Below are positions 1 through 12,757 of a DNA stretch of 64,000 bases, piece after piece. The position numbers and the translations under genes were made by a program. The first letter of the stretch is position 1. Each line of letters begins with the position of its first letter. Under the pieces are notes generated by a model. The model was not told the DNA's origin. It ran no database searches and saw only the letters and a program-made list of their open reading frames with translations. The stretch is from Setaria digitata. Lineage: Eukaryota; Nematoda; Chromadorea; Rhabditida; Setariidae. The DNA is taken from contig RCAB01000264.1 in the NCBI GenBank assembly GCA_003640385.1, forward strand, positions 24,075 through 88,074, written 5' to 3'.

Positions 1-573
1 TTGTTATTTATTGTTTCTGCTAACCGTTATTGTTATTATTATTATATAAGTCCCAACATCAGGCAAAGTAAGAATATTCTCGATTTTGTATAATATTAGT
101 AGATGTAAAATATATATTATTTATTTAAAATATATTGTTATTTATTATTACTATTAACCATTATATATATATATAATGGTTATGTGTGCTGCGTGTGATG
201 TAGTACTTTGTATGGAAAAATGAAAAAGGAACTAAGTTTACTTCATATATATTAGTTTCAGGCGACAAGAACAAGTGGATAGGGAAGGGATTTTTTTTAA
301 TAGACTTTTTAGAGTTTTTTTTTTCTTTTTTTTTTAAAGTTGTTACTGCCTGGCACCGAAAACGTCACACTTAAGCAGAAAGCAAGAAAGGACAGAAAGC
401 GGAGCTAGTTTTATTATTTTGCTTTTTATATGATTCTAGGTTTACTGCTACAACAACTACTGTTGTTCCCCCTGTCCACAATTACCCGAAATTTTTTTTC
501 TTTCATTTTTTCCTATCCTTCTTCTGTCTTACTTGACTGTATCATTTGGTAAGCTATTCCTAGTTTGTTCAGA
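1..573. other. Upstream region of the MYRF gene
   Basis: No convincing coding exon is visible. The stretch holds A/T homopolymers, short TA repeats near 163-174, and T-runs at 289-335. Stop codons interrupt all frames that could feed the exon starting at 574; the nearest in-frame stop is at 550-552. It probably holds promoter or outron sequence for the downstream gene. No TATA box or known regulatory site can be assigned with confidence. Confidence 0.5.
561..573 (+). promoter_or_regulatory. Candidate spliced-leader trans-splice acceptor for MYRF
   Basis: The sequence TTTGTTCAG ends at 572, one base before the ATG at 574-576. It has the pyrimidine-rich, CAG-ending form of a nematode 3' splice site. 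No upstream exon is needed, because the first ATG after an in-frame stop (550-552) follows directly. I infer spliced-leader addition here; the sequence alone cannot separate it from an ordinary cis acceptor. Confidence 0.5.
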
Positions 574-1409
574 ATGAGAATAAAACTGTACAGTGATGGT
601 AAGAGGGAAAGGAGGGAATGAGGAGAAGTGGAAGAAGATGAAGAAGGGTTTTGGGAAGAAGGAAGAAGAGGAGAAAGAGTAAAGGGAACGAACGTGGGGT
701 TAAGGACATAATGATAAGGTCATCTTTTTAATGTACTAAAAATTTTCGCTTAAATATTACAATTACGCAATGTTTACAGTGGTAGGTTTCCACTTTAACA
801 GGAGCGGTATATTAGTATATAATTGAGTAATTCATTTTGTATATCAGTTAATTTATTTGAAAATATTGAGTGGTAATAAATATATTTCATTATATTATTT
901 GTAGATATGCATCTTTTATATTGCTTTTTTTTTGCTTTTCTTTTCTTTTTTTTTTTCGCAAGTAATGAGGAATTTTTGGGTTTTTTTTGTTTTTTAAAAA
1001 ATAATAAATCACTACGCATTGCATACTTTAAAATAATATTACTTGTATATAATAAATTCAGTAGAAATGAGGAATGAAGAAAGAATGAAAAAAATATCTG
1101 TATATTTATTGTGTAAGATGCTGCGTAACTATTTAGATTAAATATTAATAAATTTAACTGAATAATCAGTGCTGAAAAAATTATCATTCAGAGATTCATT
1201 ACTGAATCATTTTCGACTTTTAATCAGATTATGATTACAGTATGTATAATATAAATGACCAGAGATAGTTTTGATTTTGATATGTAGTAATGGTGGATGA
1301 TATCAGTTGTTCTTGGAAGATTGTAAATTCAAATGAGGTTGTTGTAACATTTCAGTCCTTCTTATTTCGATATTTAGTATTTCTTTTTTTTTTTCTCTCT
1401 CTTATTTTT

Positions 1410-1442
<33 letters not shown>

Positions 1443-2819
1443 AGAGGATACGGCGTTTAGCGATCCACTAAGCGATTACACAGGCGATTTTGATATTGTG
1501 CGATTTTTGGACGAGAACAGGTGATCTTTTTCTTAATGTTATTTTATTTTATTAATATTTTTATTCCAGATTGAGCTGTATCCATGGATAGTATGTCATA
1601 TTCATTTATTTCACTCAAGTTCTCATTGACGACCAATATGTAATGTAGTAATGGTGGATGATATTAGTTAGAGAATATAATAGATTGTAACATATTAAAA
1701 TAGAAAGAAAGAACTTCAGTTAAATGCAAATATTTCGAAACAACTGTGTCAATATGGTTGAGGTTTTTCATTCCTGGTCAAAACAATGATTTTTCAAGTT
1801 TTTATTATGAATTAGAAATTTACGCTATAGCCGGATTAAGGAGATATTTAATACTTAATCTGGATCTAGTTAGTTCTAAGATGATTGGAAAATTTAAAAG
1901 AATTCTTATAACTGTTGTCGATTTTTTAAACGGTTTTTTATATCACATTGATATGAATATTGTTTAACCCTACAACTGACGTCCTAATATAATATTAAAG
2001 TTAAAAATTATCATAAATGAGTGTTTTCGATATCGTTTATAAAGTTAACGATGAAACGTGTAAGATAACCACTATATGCTCTGTTTGTTAGTTGGTAATT
2101 TAAAAATATAGAATGGAAAAGGTTAATTAAACAAAGATGATCAAAAAAATTTAGATGAGGTATTTTCAAAGGAACTTTTTTTCGAGTGTTCATGTTCTGA
2201 AAGTGATACGATTTCAGGAAAAAAATAACCTCGTCTTATTAGAGAATATTTTTTTCTTTTTTTTTTTTTGTATTTTATGCATACATATTTGAGAATGAGT
2301 AAGAAGCAATAACTATATTAGCTTTACCAATAGGAGGCGTTAAATATAGGGTTAGTGATTTCTGTTTTTTTTTTTTTTTTTTCAAGAAAGGTTTTCTAAT
2401 ATTTTGTTATATTAGCAAATAGTGCATATCCGTATCCCCGTTGAACAGTTTAGATGCTCTTTTAGTATGCCTTGTTTCAGAATTTAAAAAAAAATTCTCG
2501 ATGGATGTCGAAATTCATTAATTTGAAGTAGTTTTAATCTTTTTTTCGGAAATTTTAAAGTACGTATGATGTATTTTTTTTTTTTTTAATTTAAAATTTC
2601 ACAAATGCACTTTCATTTATCATCGTTACTACCACCAACATTATCAAAAAGGACTGTAGTTTTGCAGTACTCCAGTTGATAGTCCTGTGGCAGATAGTAC
2701 GCGGTTCATCTCACAACAGATACAAGGTCATCATCACCATCACCTTCACCATCATCAGCAACAACACCAGCAGCATCACCAACAACAACAACAACAATCT
2801 CAACAACATCATTATCAGC

Positions 2820-2850
<31 letters not shown>

Positions 2851-5704
2851 GCAACAGCAACAACAACAACATCATCCACCGCTGCCGCAATCACATCAAA
2901 ATATCACATCTGTTGCAATTTCTGAAGCGGCCAACAAAATGATGTATCAGAATCCGGCTAGGTAAGATGATTAATTTTATTGTCGAATGAAATGATTTCT
3001 GCGATAATTTTACCACATAAAATAACTGATCTCTACGTGATAGATGTCAAATTCTAAGAAGAATTACGTTGTAATTGATTGTATTTTAAGCTACGATGCA
3101 AAATTTTGAATATTGGTTTTTTTTTTTTTTTTTTTTTTTAAAGCTTAAAGCTTTTATATGAATTTGTCAGTTGGGTATCCGAAACAAATTCGAATGATGG
3201 CTGGCTGGTAAGTGATATAGGGGGAATGGAATTGAGCCGCGCTACATAATCTTTCATTATTTCATCATCCTTTATTCCAAATATAGCACAGAGGTTGAAT
3301 TTCTTCCCTTATCAGTAACAAAGGGTAATATGCCTGCTAGATAATTTTAACTGTTGAATTAATTAAGCATAAGCTATGCTTCTGGGTTTTTTCTTTTTTT
3401 ATATAGAAATAGAATCAAATAGTAAAATTAATCTATGTATATGATAATAAGCTGTTGCGCAAAAATAAACAAATAAATAGGATACTGTAAAGTTTTATAG
3501 AGGAAATAAATAAAGGATTACATGTGAGATGTGTTATACCAATAAATAATAATTGTTGTTTAAAAAAAAAGAAACGCTTTGAATTTGATAATACAAAATA
3601 ATAATCGTTTTGGAATTGTGGTCGGTGAATGTGGCTTATCTAAAAAGAAAAAAGGAAAAGATTTTTCATTTCGAGAGAACCAAATAATATTAAAATTTCG
3701 AATAACGATCCAAGTAATAGTAATGACAATGATAGTATTTTGCGTAATTGTATTAACTATGAAGTTTGTTGTTAGCTTTAATTAAGGTGATGGAAGATAA
3801 AAGGGAAGTTGAAGATTTTCAAGTTATTTTTGTTTTGTTTTATATAGATCTAAAATACTTCTGGACCCTAGTTTTTTCTTTTCCAACTAATAACAAATGT
3901 ATTATTTCGAATAAATATCCTTAGGTATTAAATTGCAATATTTAGGAAAAGATAGGGAAAAATATGGTATAATTATTTGGAAATGATAATGTTAATTTCA
4001 TACATTTTGAAACAAATTCTTTCAATAATTACGAAAAAATCTAAAGAGAACAGGATAGAAGAAGAAAGAGGGAGGAAAAAATAGGATATTTTACGAGAAA
4101 TTAATTATTTCACTCCAATCATCGACTGTTGTATTTTGAAGAAAAAAAAAAATGAAAATAAGAAAAAGAAAGTGGAAGGAATATAGACTGGGAAAGAAGA
4201 CATAGTGAAGGAAAGATGGATGAAAAGTTATTTGATAAAGGTAGAGATTATCTAATTAGTTAATTATTCTTCAATCAGTTTCACTCTTCTTTTTTTGGTT
4301 TCGACAAACTAGTTTTTCTTTAAGTCTAACTGCTAATTACTAATTGTTTGCAAATTGTTTCACAGCAAATGATGATGAGCCAAATCAGCATGACAACTGT
4401 TGCATTCATTTATCAAATGACCATTTCGTTTCCTTACACATCTCTCTCTACTCATCCATTTTTTTTTCCTTTTTTTCTTTTCTTTCCTTTTTTTTTTTTT
4501 TTTTTTTTTTTGGAAAGAGGAAGATGGTTCCTGGTACTGATCGAATCGAGACCATCTTTTCAATCATTTTTGTTGTTTATTTGTTTACGTCGGTGTTGTT
4601 TATTGTTTGATGATTTTCTTATTAACATATCGTCAAAATTAGACAATTTAAATCAAAATTTGCCGAAGATTAATAATAAAATTGTTATGATTTCTTCCTT
4701 TTTTTTGTAATTTCCAAATTACATTTCTTCTAAATATGGTCATTTTTTATAATATGATATGCGTGTTTGTAATTGAGTTCACTACACTGATAAATAAAAT
4801 GAAGCATTAGTAGTTTGAAATTCACTGAAGCAAACTAGATGTAAGTCTTTTGTTGCCCGAGTTAGGTAAGGAGTATTAATTTGCTGGGGCAAATCTAAAT
4901 TTTATATTTCGATCTTTTTAATGACCATTTTTTCATTTATGCTTTCATTAGCTAATTCCACGCATCATTAATCTTTCTTCAGGTTACCCGATAGTCCTCC
5001 AATCACGGATATCTCAGGTGCTGGTTCGTCGGGCTCACCGAGCTCTGCTTCTGATTCACCGTATTCACCTGATAATTATCAAAATTACCAACGTAAGTCC
5101 TTTATGATAAAATTGTTGAATGAGTTTCATAATAAAATCGACTGAACCAAACTGATTAATGGATTTCAAAATAGGTGCAAAATTTAAATATTTTCAAGAA
5201 AAGATTTCCTTTACATACATGTAATACCATTGAAAAAATATATTTAACAAACTCCTTTTGCTACAGAAAAATAGTGCTTCGGACATTTTGCAAGACAAAT
5301 TGTCACGAAACGCAAGAAAATGACAGAGATGGACCAAAAGAATTTTTTTTTATACATGTTAAAATGGCACCGTGAAAGGTAATGGGAGAAACAAAAATCA
5401 CGAACCATGATTTTTGAAAGAGTTGATATGAATAAATGGTGACAGTTTTTTAAAATGTAAAAGGATGAATTGACCTTCTTTCGTTCAGTTCATCTCTTTC
5501 ACTAGTTCAAATATAAAATGACCTTTTCTTCTCCGTAGCTTAAGAATTACGAGACAGTTTTCATACCGAAACAAGATATTTTTCTCTTTGAAATTCATAT
5601 ACAGGTTATATATATATTTAATTTTAATATAATAATATATAATATATATATAATTTTAATTTAATTTTAATAATTTAATATATATATTTTATATATAAAA
5701 TGTA

Positions 5705-5748
<44 letters not shown>

Positions 5749-8700
5749 TAAATATTGTATATATGCTCTACTTATTTAAAAAAAATACATGCATATTTTA
5801 TTTATATAGACAGATATAGCTTGTCTTTATATATATATACTTCTTCGTTTAAATAATCATTTTCCCTCTAGGATTAAGTATGGAAGATGTAATGACGAAA
5901 AAAAAAAGAACTGAATAATGTTATTGCGATCTAGCGAAAGCATTTACTGTCATTTATAAATCATTTTTTCAAAACTCTGTTAACTGTTTTTGTTCAAGTA
6001 ATCGTCTTTAATGATTGTCCCATCGGCATGAATATTACTACTTTCATAAAATCTACGAGTTGATACTTAAAAGTGACATAAAGTTATTTACAGTAATTCA
6101 TGGTACTCAGCAAAATGGCAATGGCTTAATTCTTGGTGTACGTCCTGATCTAGCAACACATATGTTGGTACCGCAGGAACTTCTGCAGCAGAATCACATT
6201 GGCAACCGTATATTGCAGCACGTATTACCATCACCACAGTCTGATTTCATCGGCAGTAGTAGTGGATATCCACCACAGTCTACACCTTCTGCATTACCTC
6301 AGGTATTCAGCATTTGAAGTCTTTTGAAGTGTTCTTCCCTTTATAACGGTTGTGCGTATTTGATAACTGGATTGATGATTTTTGATACCCATTCATAATG
6401 CTTAAAAATTAAAAAAAAAAAAATCAATTAATATCCTACTTTGTGTAATACGTGATATTTCGTGTCTTTTAAAATTTCTCTGTCGAATTATCTTAATCCT
6501 TCTAGGTCTCGCCACCTACCGTCAATATGAGACCAGTTAATAGTGGTTATCTAATCCAGAGTAATGACTATCAGATGGATCCCTATAGCAATGTGATCAA
6601 TTCAGCAACTAGTGATGGTGATGGTTCTAGCTCTCAGAATGATGGCCAAGTAAGTCGTAAACGTGTACGGTCGGAGCAACAACAACCAGCGCAGCAGCAG
6701 CAACAACAACAACAACAGCAACAACAGCCGCATAATCCAGTTTCAGCTAATGTGAAAAGTGAACCGCAAAAGGCATATTATCGAATTATTCGATTCACTG
6801 TAGTTTTGAAGAAAAGCGTAGGATAGATGGATTTTCTTTTTTTCATTGCAAAATTTTCTTTGAAAATTTGGAATTCTCACTTTGAAGTTCTTACTGGAAT
6901 AAAAATAAGTGAATGGATTTTTATGTAATAAGTAGAGGAGTTCATTTTCTTGTAACGTTTCGAACGGCCGTTGTAGCCAGTGTATGACACAGCCTTATTA
7001 GAGTAATGGAATATTTGCTTTCAGGTATTCTCATTGCCCAGTCAGCTTTCTGTAATATCATCACCAGTAACTACAGTAGAAGATTTTGATGATAGCTTTC
7101 ACCAGCAAGCAATCAAATTTACTGCATTTAATGAGGAACATTGGGCTACTTTGTACGACATCAACCAACGACCATTACATCAGTTAGAAATGCATGTGGT
7201 GGCAGATAAAGGATTCAATTATAGTACTATGGATAATTGCTTTGTAAATCAAAAGAAAAATCATTTTCAGGTTTGAATTTTTTATAATATTTATTTTATT
7301 TTTTCATTGTTGATTTCTTTATCTTTGCAGCCAGTTTCCCTGTTTGCGTTCATTTATTTAGCTTCCAGTTTTTACAAAACTTAACCGGTGTTGGGGTATC
7401 ATGTTTCATACATATCTCTAGTGAACAAATTTTTTTGTAGTGTTTACTTACGAGAATTTTTCCATCGACTTCGCATATTTTTATTTCTGTTGGTATCGTA
7501 CTTTATGTCATCACTTTTTAACTTCGAACAAACATTGAGAATTAAAGTCCTAAATTCTTGTAGATTTCTGTACATATCGAAGCAATCGACAATCATCCTC
7601 CAAACTTCGTTAAAATAGGCAACGAACTTAAAATGGTAAAAGAGTTTAAGCTAGCTTTTTGTGGTGTAAAAAGTGAAATGCCAACATCAGAAATACAAAT
7701 CAAACAGTCTACAACAGATAGGAGGCCAGTACCACATGATCCGGTCTCGTAAGTTTCTTTTTTTACGAAATGATAGTAAAATTGCAACAGACAAAAAAAA
7801 AAAAAAAAAAAATGGTATCAACCCGAAGAAATATTTGGAAATAATTGGCTGCTTATACTATCAAATTTTTCTTTTTTTCTGTATTTAAAATAATTTAATG
7901 CCAAAATCTTTGAAATTTTTCTTTTCTGCTTCTTGAAAGTTAGCGAAGTATCGCATAATTATAACAGCTCAAATTTGTTAAATATTAGCATCAAGTTTCC
8001 AGTAAACTGAGGTTTTAATATTTCAGTCTTGAAATTCATGAACGACGAATGACAAAAGTAACCGTGCCAAGGCTACATTTTTCCGAAACAACAATGAATA
8101 ATCAGCGGAAAAATGGTCGTCCAAACCCGGACCAAAAATACTTTCTACTTGTTGTCCGTCTAATTGCATGTACTGCTGATGGACACGATGCAATTGTTCA
8201 AGCTTATCAATCCGAAAAAGTAATTGTTCGAGTAGGTTTTCCGTTACATTCTACTGTTTAAATACTGATTTATGAAATCTAGTTCTTGATCACAAAGAAG
8301 AAAAGGTAAATAAAAAATTGTCGACCAAAGATGATATACAATGCAGAAAATGAATGGTAAAAGTAGTTAGCGATTTTATATTTAGTAAAAAATAAAAGAT
8401 TAGTAGATGCTGATTTTTAACTGTGTACTATGATTGTTGTTAAACTTCAAGCAAATTTTTCTTATAGGCTTCAAATCCAGGTCAGTTTGAGCCACCAGAT
8501 TCTGATGCTACATGGCAGAAGAACGGTTCAACTCTTTATTATAACAGTGGTTCAGTGGCAATTGGTACAGATCGAGCTGTTGCGCCGTTGACCGTCGGTG
8601 GTGACATCTATTGCTCTGGAGTAGTACATCGTCCCTCTGATCGTCGAATGAAAGAAGAAATCCACGAGGTTCATTTATCAATTTTATTTTTTTCCCCCTC

Positions 8701-11666
8701 CCCCTCCCCCCATCTCTTTTCCCTTCATTCAGTATAGTTAATATCGATTACCATTCTGTAATGGTATCCTACGAAATACCTTCCTTATATGTCTTTCGAA
8801 GATTAATAATTTTTTTGTAACTACAATAGTTAGAAAACATAATTTCTTGTTGTATATTTCCAGGTGGACACCAAAAGCGCCTTATCACACCTTGCCCAAA
8901 TTCGTGTCGTTGGTTATTCGTACAAACCTGAAATAGCCTTGAAATGGGGTCTATCGGAAGAAAATCGTCATAGAGTCGGTGTTATTGCGCAAGAGTTAGC
9001 CGAGATTTTACCGGATGCCGTTACAGACAATGGAGATTTTTTACAGGTATTTCTTGAATTGCACTCTGTTCTCTTGTCTCATTTCTGGAATTTTTCAAAA
9101 TGAACAAGGACATATAAATCATGTTTGAAAGGATGTTTTAGCCGCGTCGTAGACTATAGGTTGCAAATCAGTAAGTTTAAGTAAGGTGTTACATTTAGTA
9201 GGTAGTGGTATAAAGTGACTGGTTCAATTTTCAGGTTGATGATTCACGGATATTCTACGAAACAGTTGCAGCAGCAACTGAGCTCTGTCGCCTCACAGGA
9301 AATTTGGAGCACAAAATTGAGGCAGTTGAGAAATTATCTCACAAATTGGCTAGACTGCATCGACGAAAAAATAAAGATGTTGGTAGCCTAGCAAGTGGCC
9401 TAAGTGATCTTGGATTTTCGGATAAAGCAAGCTTCGTATCATCGCATACCTCACTTGCTTCGATTACGCCATCCTGTGTTTCACGCGATAAATGTCATCG
9501 TAGGCAAGTACTTTCCATTATTTTGATATTTTGTCTCATAAAAACCTTTATTTAGTGCTTGCCTCGCAGAGCCTTAAATTTCTATTTTTAAAATTTTCAG
9601 AAATCTTCATAAAATACAAATATTGTTTTGTAGGGATGACAAAGAAAGGAGCAGAAGCCGTGAAAAACATTGGCATTGCAGAAATCCGTCTTGTCACCGT
9701 GCGGAACCACCGTTATGCAGTTCTAAAGTAACGCAGGGGACGATTGTTGCTCTCGTTGGTGTAATGGCCGTTTGGTAAGAGTTTTTTGAATTTTTTTGAA
9801 GCTCAGTTAAATGTTTAAAGGCTGTATTTAGTGAGTCGAATTATTTGCTTGTTTTTTTTTTTTTGTTACGAAACATCGGTTAATTTTAAATTTGCTTCAG
9901 TCCATATGAATATTCCCAAAAATATGCTTTATTTGAACAGTAATCTGTGGAAAGACGGGAATTTTTTCAGGAATGACAGTTTGTTGAATTTAGTGATCGC
10001 GAAATTTCGAAATTAAAAGATTTTTTTCTTGCAGTTTAATAGCAATGTCAACATTATATGTATTGGATTGGCACAATCGAACATTTGGATATCAGAAAAG
10101 GCCATACATTTTTGAAAGTACATCCACCAATGGACCAGTGATGGAACAAGGCGGTAAAATTGGTCAAATTGTCCAAGTAAAGGATAACGTTTGGAAACCA
10201 CCATTACAACTGAATGCTCCACCATTAAGCGTTTCATGTGATCATATGTATTGTCGTATGTTCTGTTGCATGCAACTTGATGAATATAGCAAACCGAATA
10301 ATAAAGCTGCTGATAAGGTTTGGGTCGAGTTTCATTTCCTTTTAATTTTTTGAATTTGCAGGTAAAGTTTAGAGGATACTTTACTCCTTGAGTTGCTTTG
10401 GGGCTTTTATGACATTTTTTTTTTTTTTTTTAGTAATTTCATGTTAATTTAAAAACTGTAAAAAGAAAATGATTCCAGTCTCGTTTTTTTTTCTTTTTTT
10501 TCTTTTTGCTATAATTCACTACATGGTGCCGAGTTCTGGTTTAGCAGTATTTCTTTTTTACATGCTTGGCAAATAAAATTGAAATCAATTATTGCTATAT
10601 TTCTCTTGACAGGAATTCCAATTAGGAAGTGTACAGTTTACTTTTCAGGACCAGCAGAGAGTTTCGACTCTGTCACAGCAGCAGCAACCACTATTAAAAG
10701 CTAGTAGTCCTGAAAATCGAGCGACGTCTCTTGATCACGCGGTTTTTTCATCATTAGCATCAGATATTACCATTGAAGTACTGGATTTCAATATAACCAT
10801 TGATGGACGGTATTGTACAAATGATAGCTGCAAGCCAAAACGTGGTCTCTACACTCTTTATATACCAATTTCACCGACTATGCCAACTGTTCCCCTTGAA
10901 ATTAAATTTGAGTACGTTTTGTTTGACTGAATTTAAATATGTTCTATACATTTTGAGTTTTCAATTTTTTCTCTGACAATACGCATTCCTAGAATAGTAT
11001 CTAAATTATTCGATTTGTTTCAATAATGCTGCAAGAGTTCAATTTTATGAATTTCATACAGGTAAACAGTTGCTCCCTGGGCTGAGTGATTGATTCCGGT
11101 AACATGCTGAGATATGACAAGTCCGGAAATATATTTCAACTCTGCGTAGATGAATATGCTTGTATAATTGAATAACAAGTCAACATTTTTCTGACTGACT
11201 TGACATGGAGTTATGCCTGGATTTTTCTCAAGATTTCAACTTTGATTGTAAATTTTAGTGTTGGTGATAGTGGTAATTATATCGATAACTGCGGTAGTTT
11301 ACGAGACTTTGATCAAAAACCATGTAATGATGAACATGCTGTAAGGATGGATCGCGGAAAGCAACCAGTCGTTCAAAAGGTATTTGAAATTTTCATTTAA
11401 ATCTACACATTTTTTTCTTTTTTTGTCCATTTAATAGTTCTTTGTTTTTGTTTTTTAACATCGCGTATAACAACCCGTAAGTTTCTTTTCAGATAGTAGA
11501 AGGGATCTATGAATTACCGGTTGGCAATTATATGCACAGTGCATATCGATTTCGAATTGGTTATAGTACTGAATCTTGTAACATGAACGAATCTCAACGG
11601 GGACGAAGCTTTGATGAATATAACTTGGTTTTCTATCGTCGTTGCCAAACTGAAATGAATTTTTAA
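574..11666 (+). CDS. myrf-1: MYRF-family membrane-tethered transcription factor (myrf/pqn-47-like), 17 exons
   Basis: Exons: 574-598, 1445-1520, 2668-2961, 4983-5092, 6094-6302, 6506-6799 (or 6817), 7025-7270, 7564-7748, 8027-8231, 8468-8668, 8864-9046, 9235-9503, 9634-9774, 10035-10317, 10613-10911, 11259-11379, 11493-11666. They join in one frame to about 1,104 residues. Order of parts: acidic N-terminus; Gln/His-rich tract (about 42-115); PDSPP motif; basic RKR cluster (289-291) and VKSE at about 321-324; Ndt80-like DNA-binding domain (about 350-555) with the KNHFQ and LHFSETT motifs; S74-type intramolecular chaperone domain with Ser605 and Lys610; transmembrane helix (about 802-824); Cys-rich C-terminal domain. 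By family knowledge the protein trimerises at the ER membrane and cuts itself with the Ser-Lys dyad, freeing an N-terminal factor that enters the nucleus; in C. elegans MYRF promotes larval development. The exon 6 donor is ambiguous (6800 or 6818, both in phase). Which C. elegans paralogue it matches is not decided. Confidence 0.93.
2720..2871 (+). repeat. CAN-type triplet repeat coding poly-Gln/poly-His in MYRF exon 3
   Basis: Mixed CAA, CAG, CAT and CAC codons run for about 150 bases inside exon 3 and encode alternating Gln and His blocks. The reading frame stays open across it. Such low-complexity activation-region tracts are common in transcription factors and often vary in length between individuals. 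A second Gln tract lies at 6678-6728 in exon 6. Confidence 0.9.
5606..5760. repeat. AT-rich microsatellite in MYRF intron 4
   Basis: Long TA/ATT-rich stretch with a pure AT dinucleotide run at 5709-5744. It lies inside the intron between exons 4 and 5 and carries no coding signal. Length is likely variable. Confidence 0.9.
9504..9633 (+). other. GC-AG intron of MYRF (intron 12)
   Basis: Exon 12 ends in AG at 9503 and is followed by GCAAGT, the usual form of a rare GC donor. The intron ends at TAG 9631-9633. Using this donor joins AG to G as an Arg codon and keeps the frame into exon 13, which carries the transmembrane segment. The nearby GT at 9508 would be in phase 0 and would create an immediate stop (GGA TGA). 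The GC donor is therefore required if the acceptor at 9633 is used. Confidence 0.85.
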
Positions 11667-12720
11667 AATTCAGATTTACCAATATGATTGGAATTTAATT
11701 CTTTTTTTCTTCGAATTTATCGGAAGAAACTTCCAAACTTTCAAAGTATCTGTGAAGTAATTTTTTTTAGGAACGTATTTCTGGGGCTGTCTAGAAATTT
11801 CATAAGGAAAAATTTTGGCTAATAATGATAAGATTGTCTCGAACAGCTTATTGTTTGTTTCCACTTGAATAACTCTTAGTCGGAGATTTTGCCTAACAGA
11901 TAAAGCCTGTCATATGAAGCCTTAAATGTTGTCTGCTTCTATAGTAGCAGTAATCATTCATCTTTGGCAGTTTATTTACAAATCACATCTTGTTTTACTT
12001 CTTTCTTAAAATGTTGCATCAGTTTTATTTTTCTCCTTGCTATTATTTGGTGTATTATTATTTAGGAATTTTTTTTTTAGCCTATCAATTTTATGAAGAC
12101 ACCAAAATAATATGTGATATGATGTCGGATGATTTGCGTTTTTATCAGACTTGATATATGAGTGTTACTTTTTATTTTGAATGAACGATTTTAAGTTAGG
12201 TTGAAGCGGGTGGTGTAATGAGGAAGAAACGTTTATTAATTTCAAGTACCAATATAAGTAATGGTACATTAATAATGCTGGTAAGTAATTAATATATATC
12301 TTGATAATTTACGTACATTTTAAACCTATGAAGGTAGTATAACTTCCTTACTACTGCTGTTTTGAAATGATCCGTACAGCTCAGCTGTTATAATCTGTTG
12401 TTATTCCCATTCATTGATATTTTATCTGCCAATTTTTCGTAATTTTCATTTTTTCTCATTTTTTTATCCTTTTTTTTTTTTTGAAATTTCCATTGTACAG
12501 AAGAATTTATTTCTGTTTATTTATATTATCGATCTCTTCATTGTCATATAAATTCTTTTCATTACTAGCAATTATACCAGTCAGTGGTTATGTTTTGCAT
12601 TTTAAAATAGGAAGAAGGTTGGTGATATTGTAGTCTATAAATTTTATGCAAGAAATCGAGAAAGCTTAGTTAGCATCTGAAAATTTTGATGGTTCAAAAA
12701 TCGAAGAAGTTAGAAAAACG

Positions 12721-12757
<37 letters not shown>

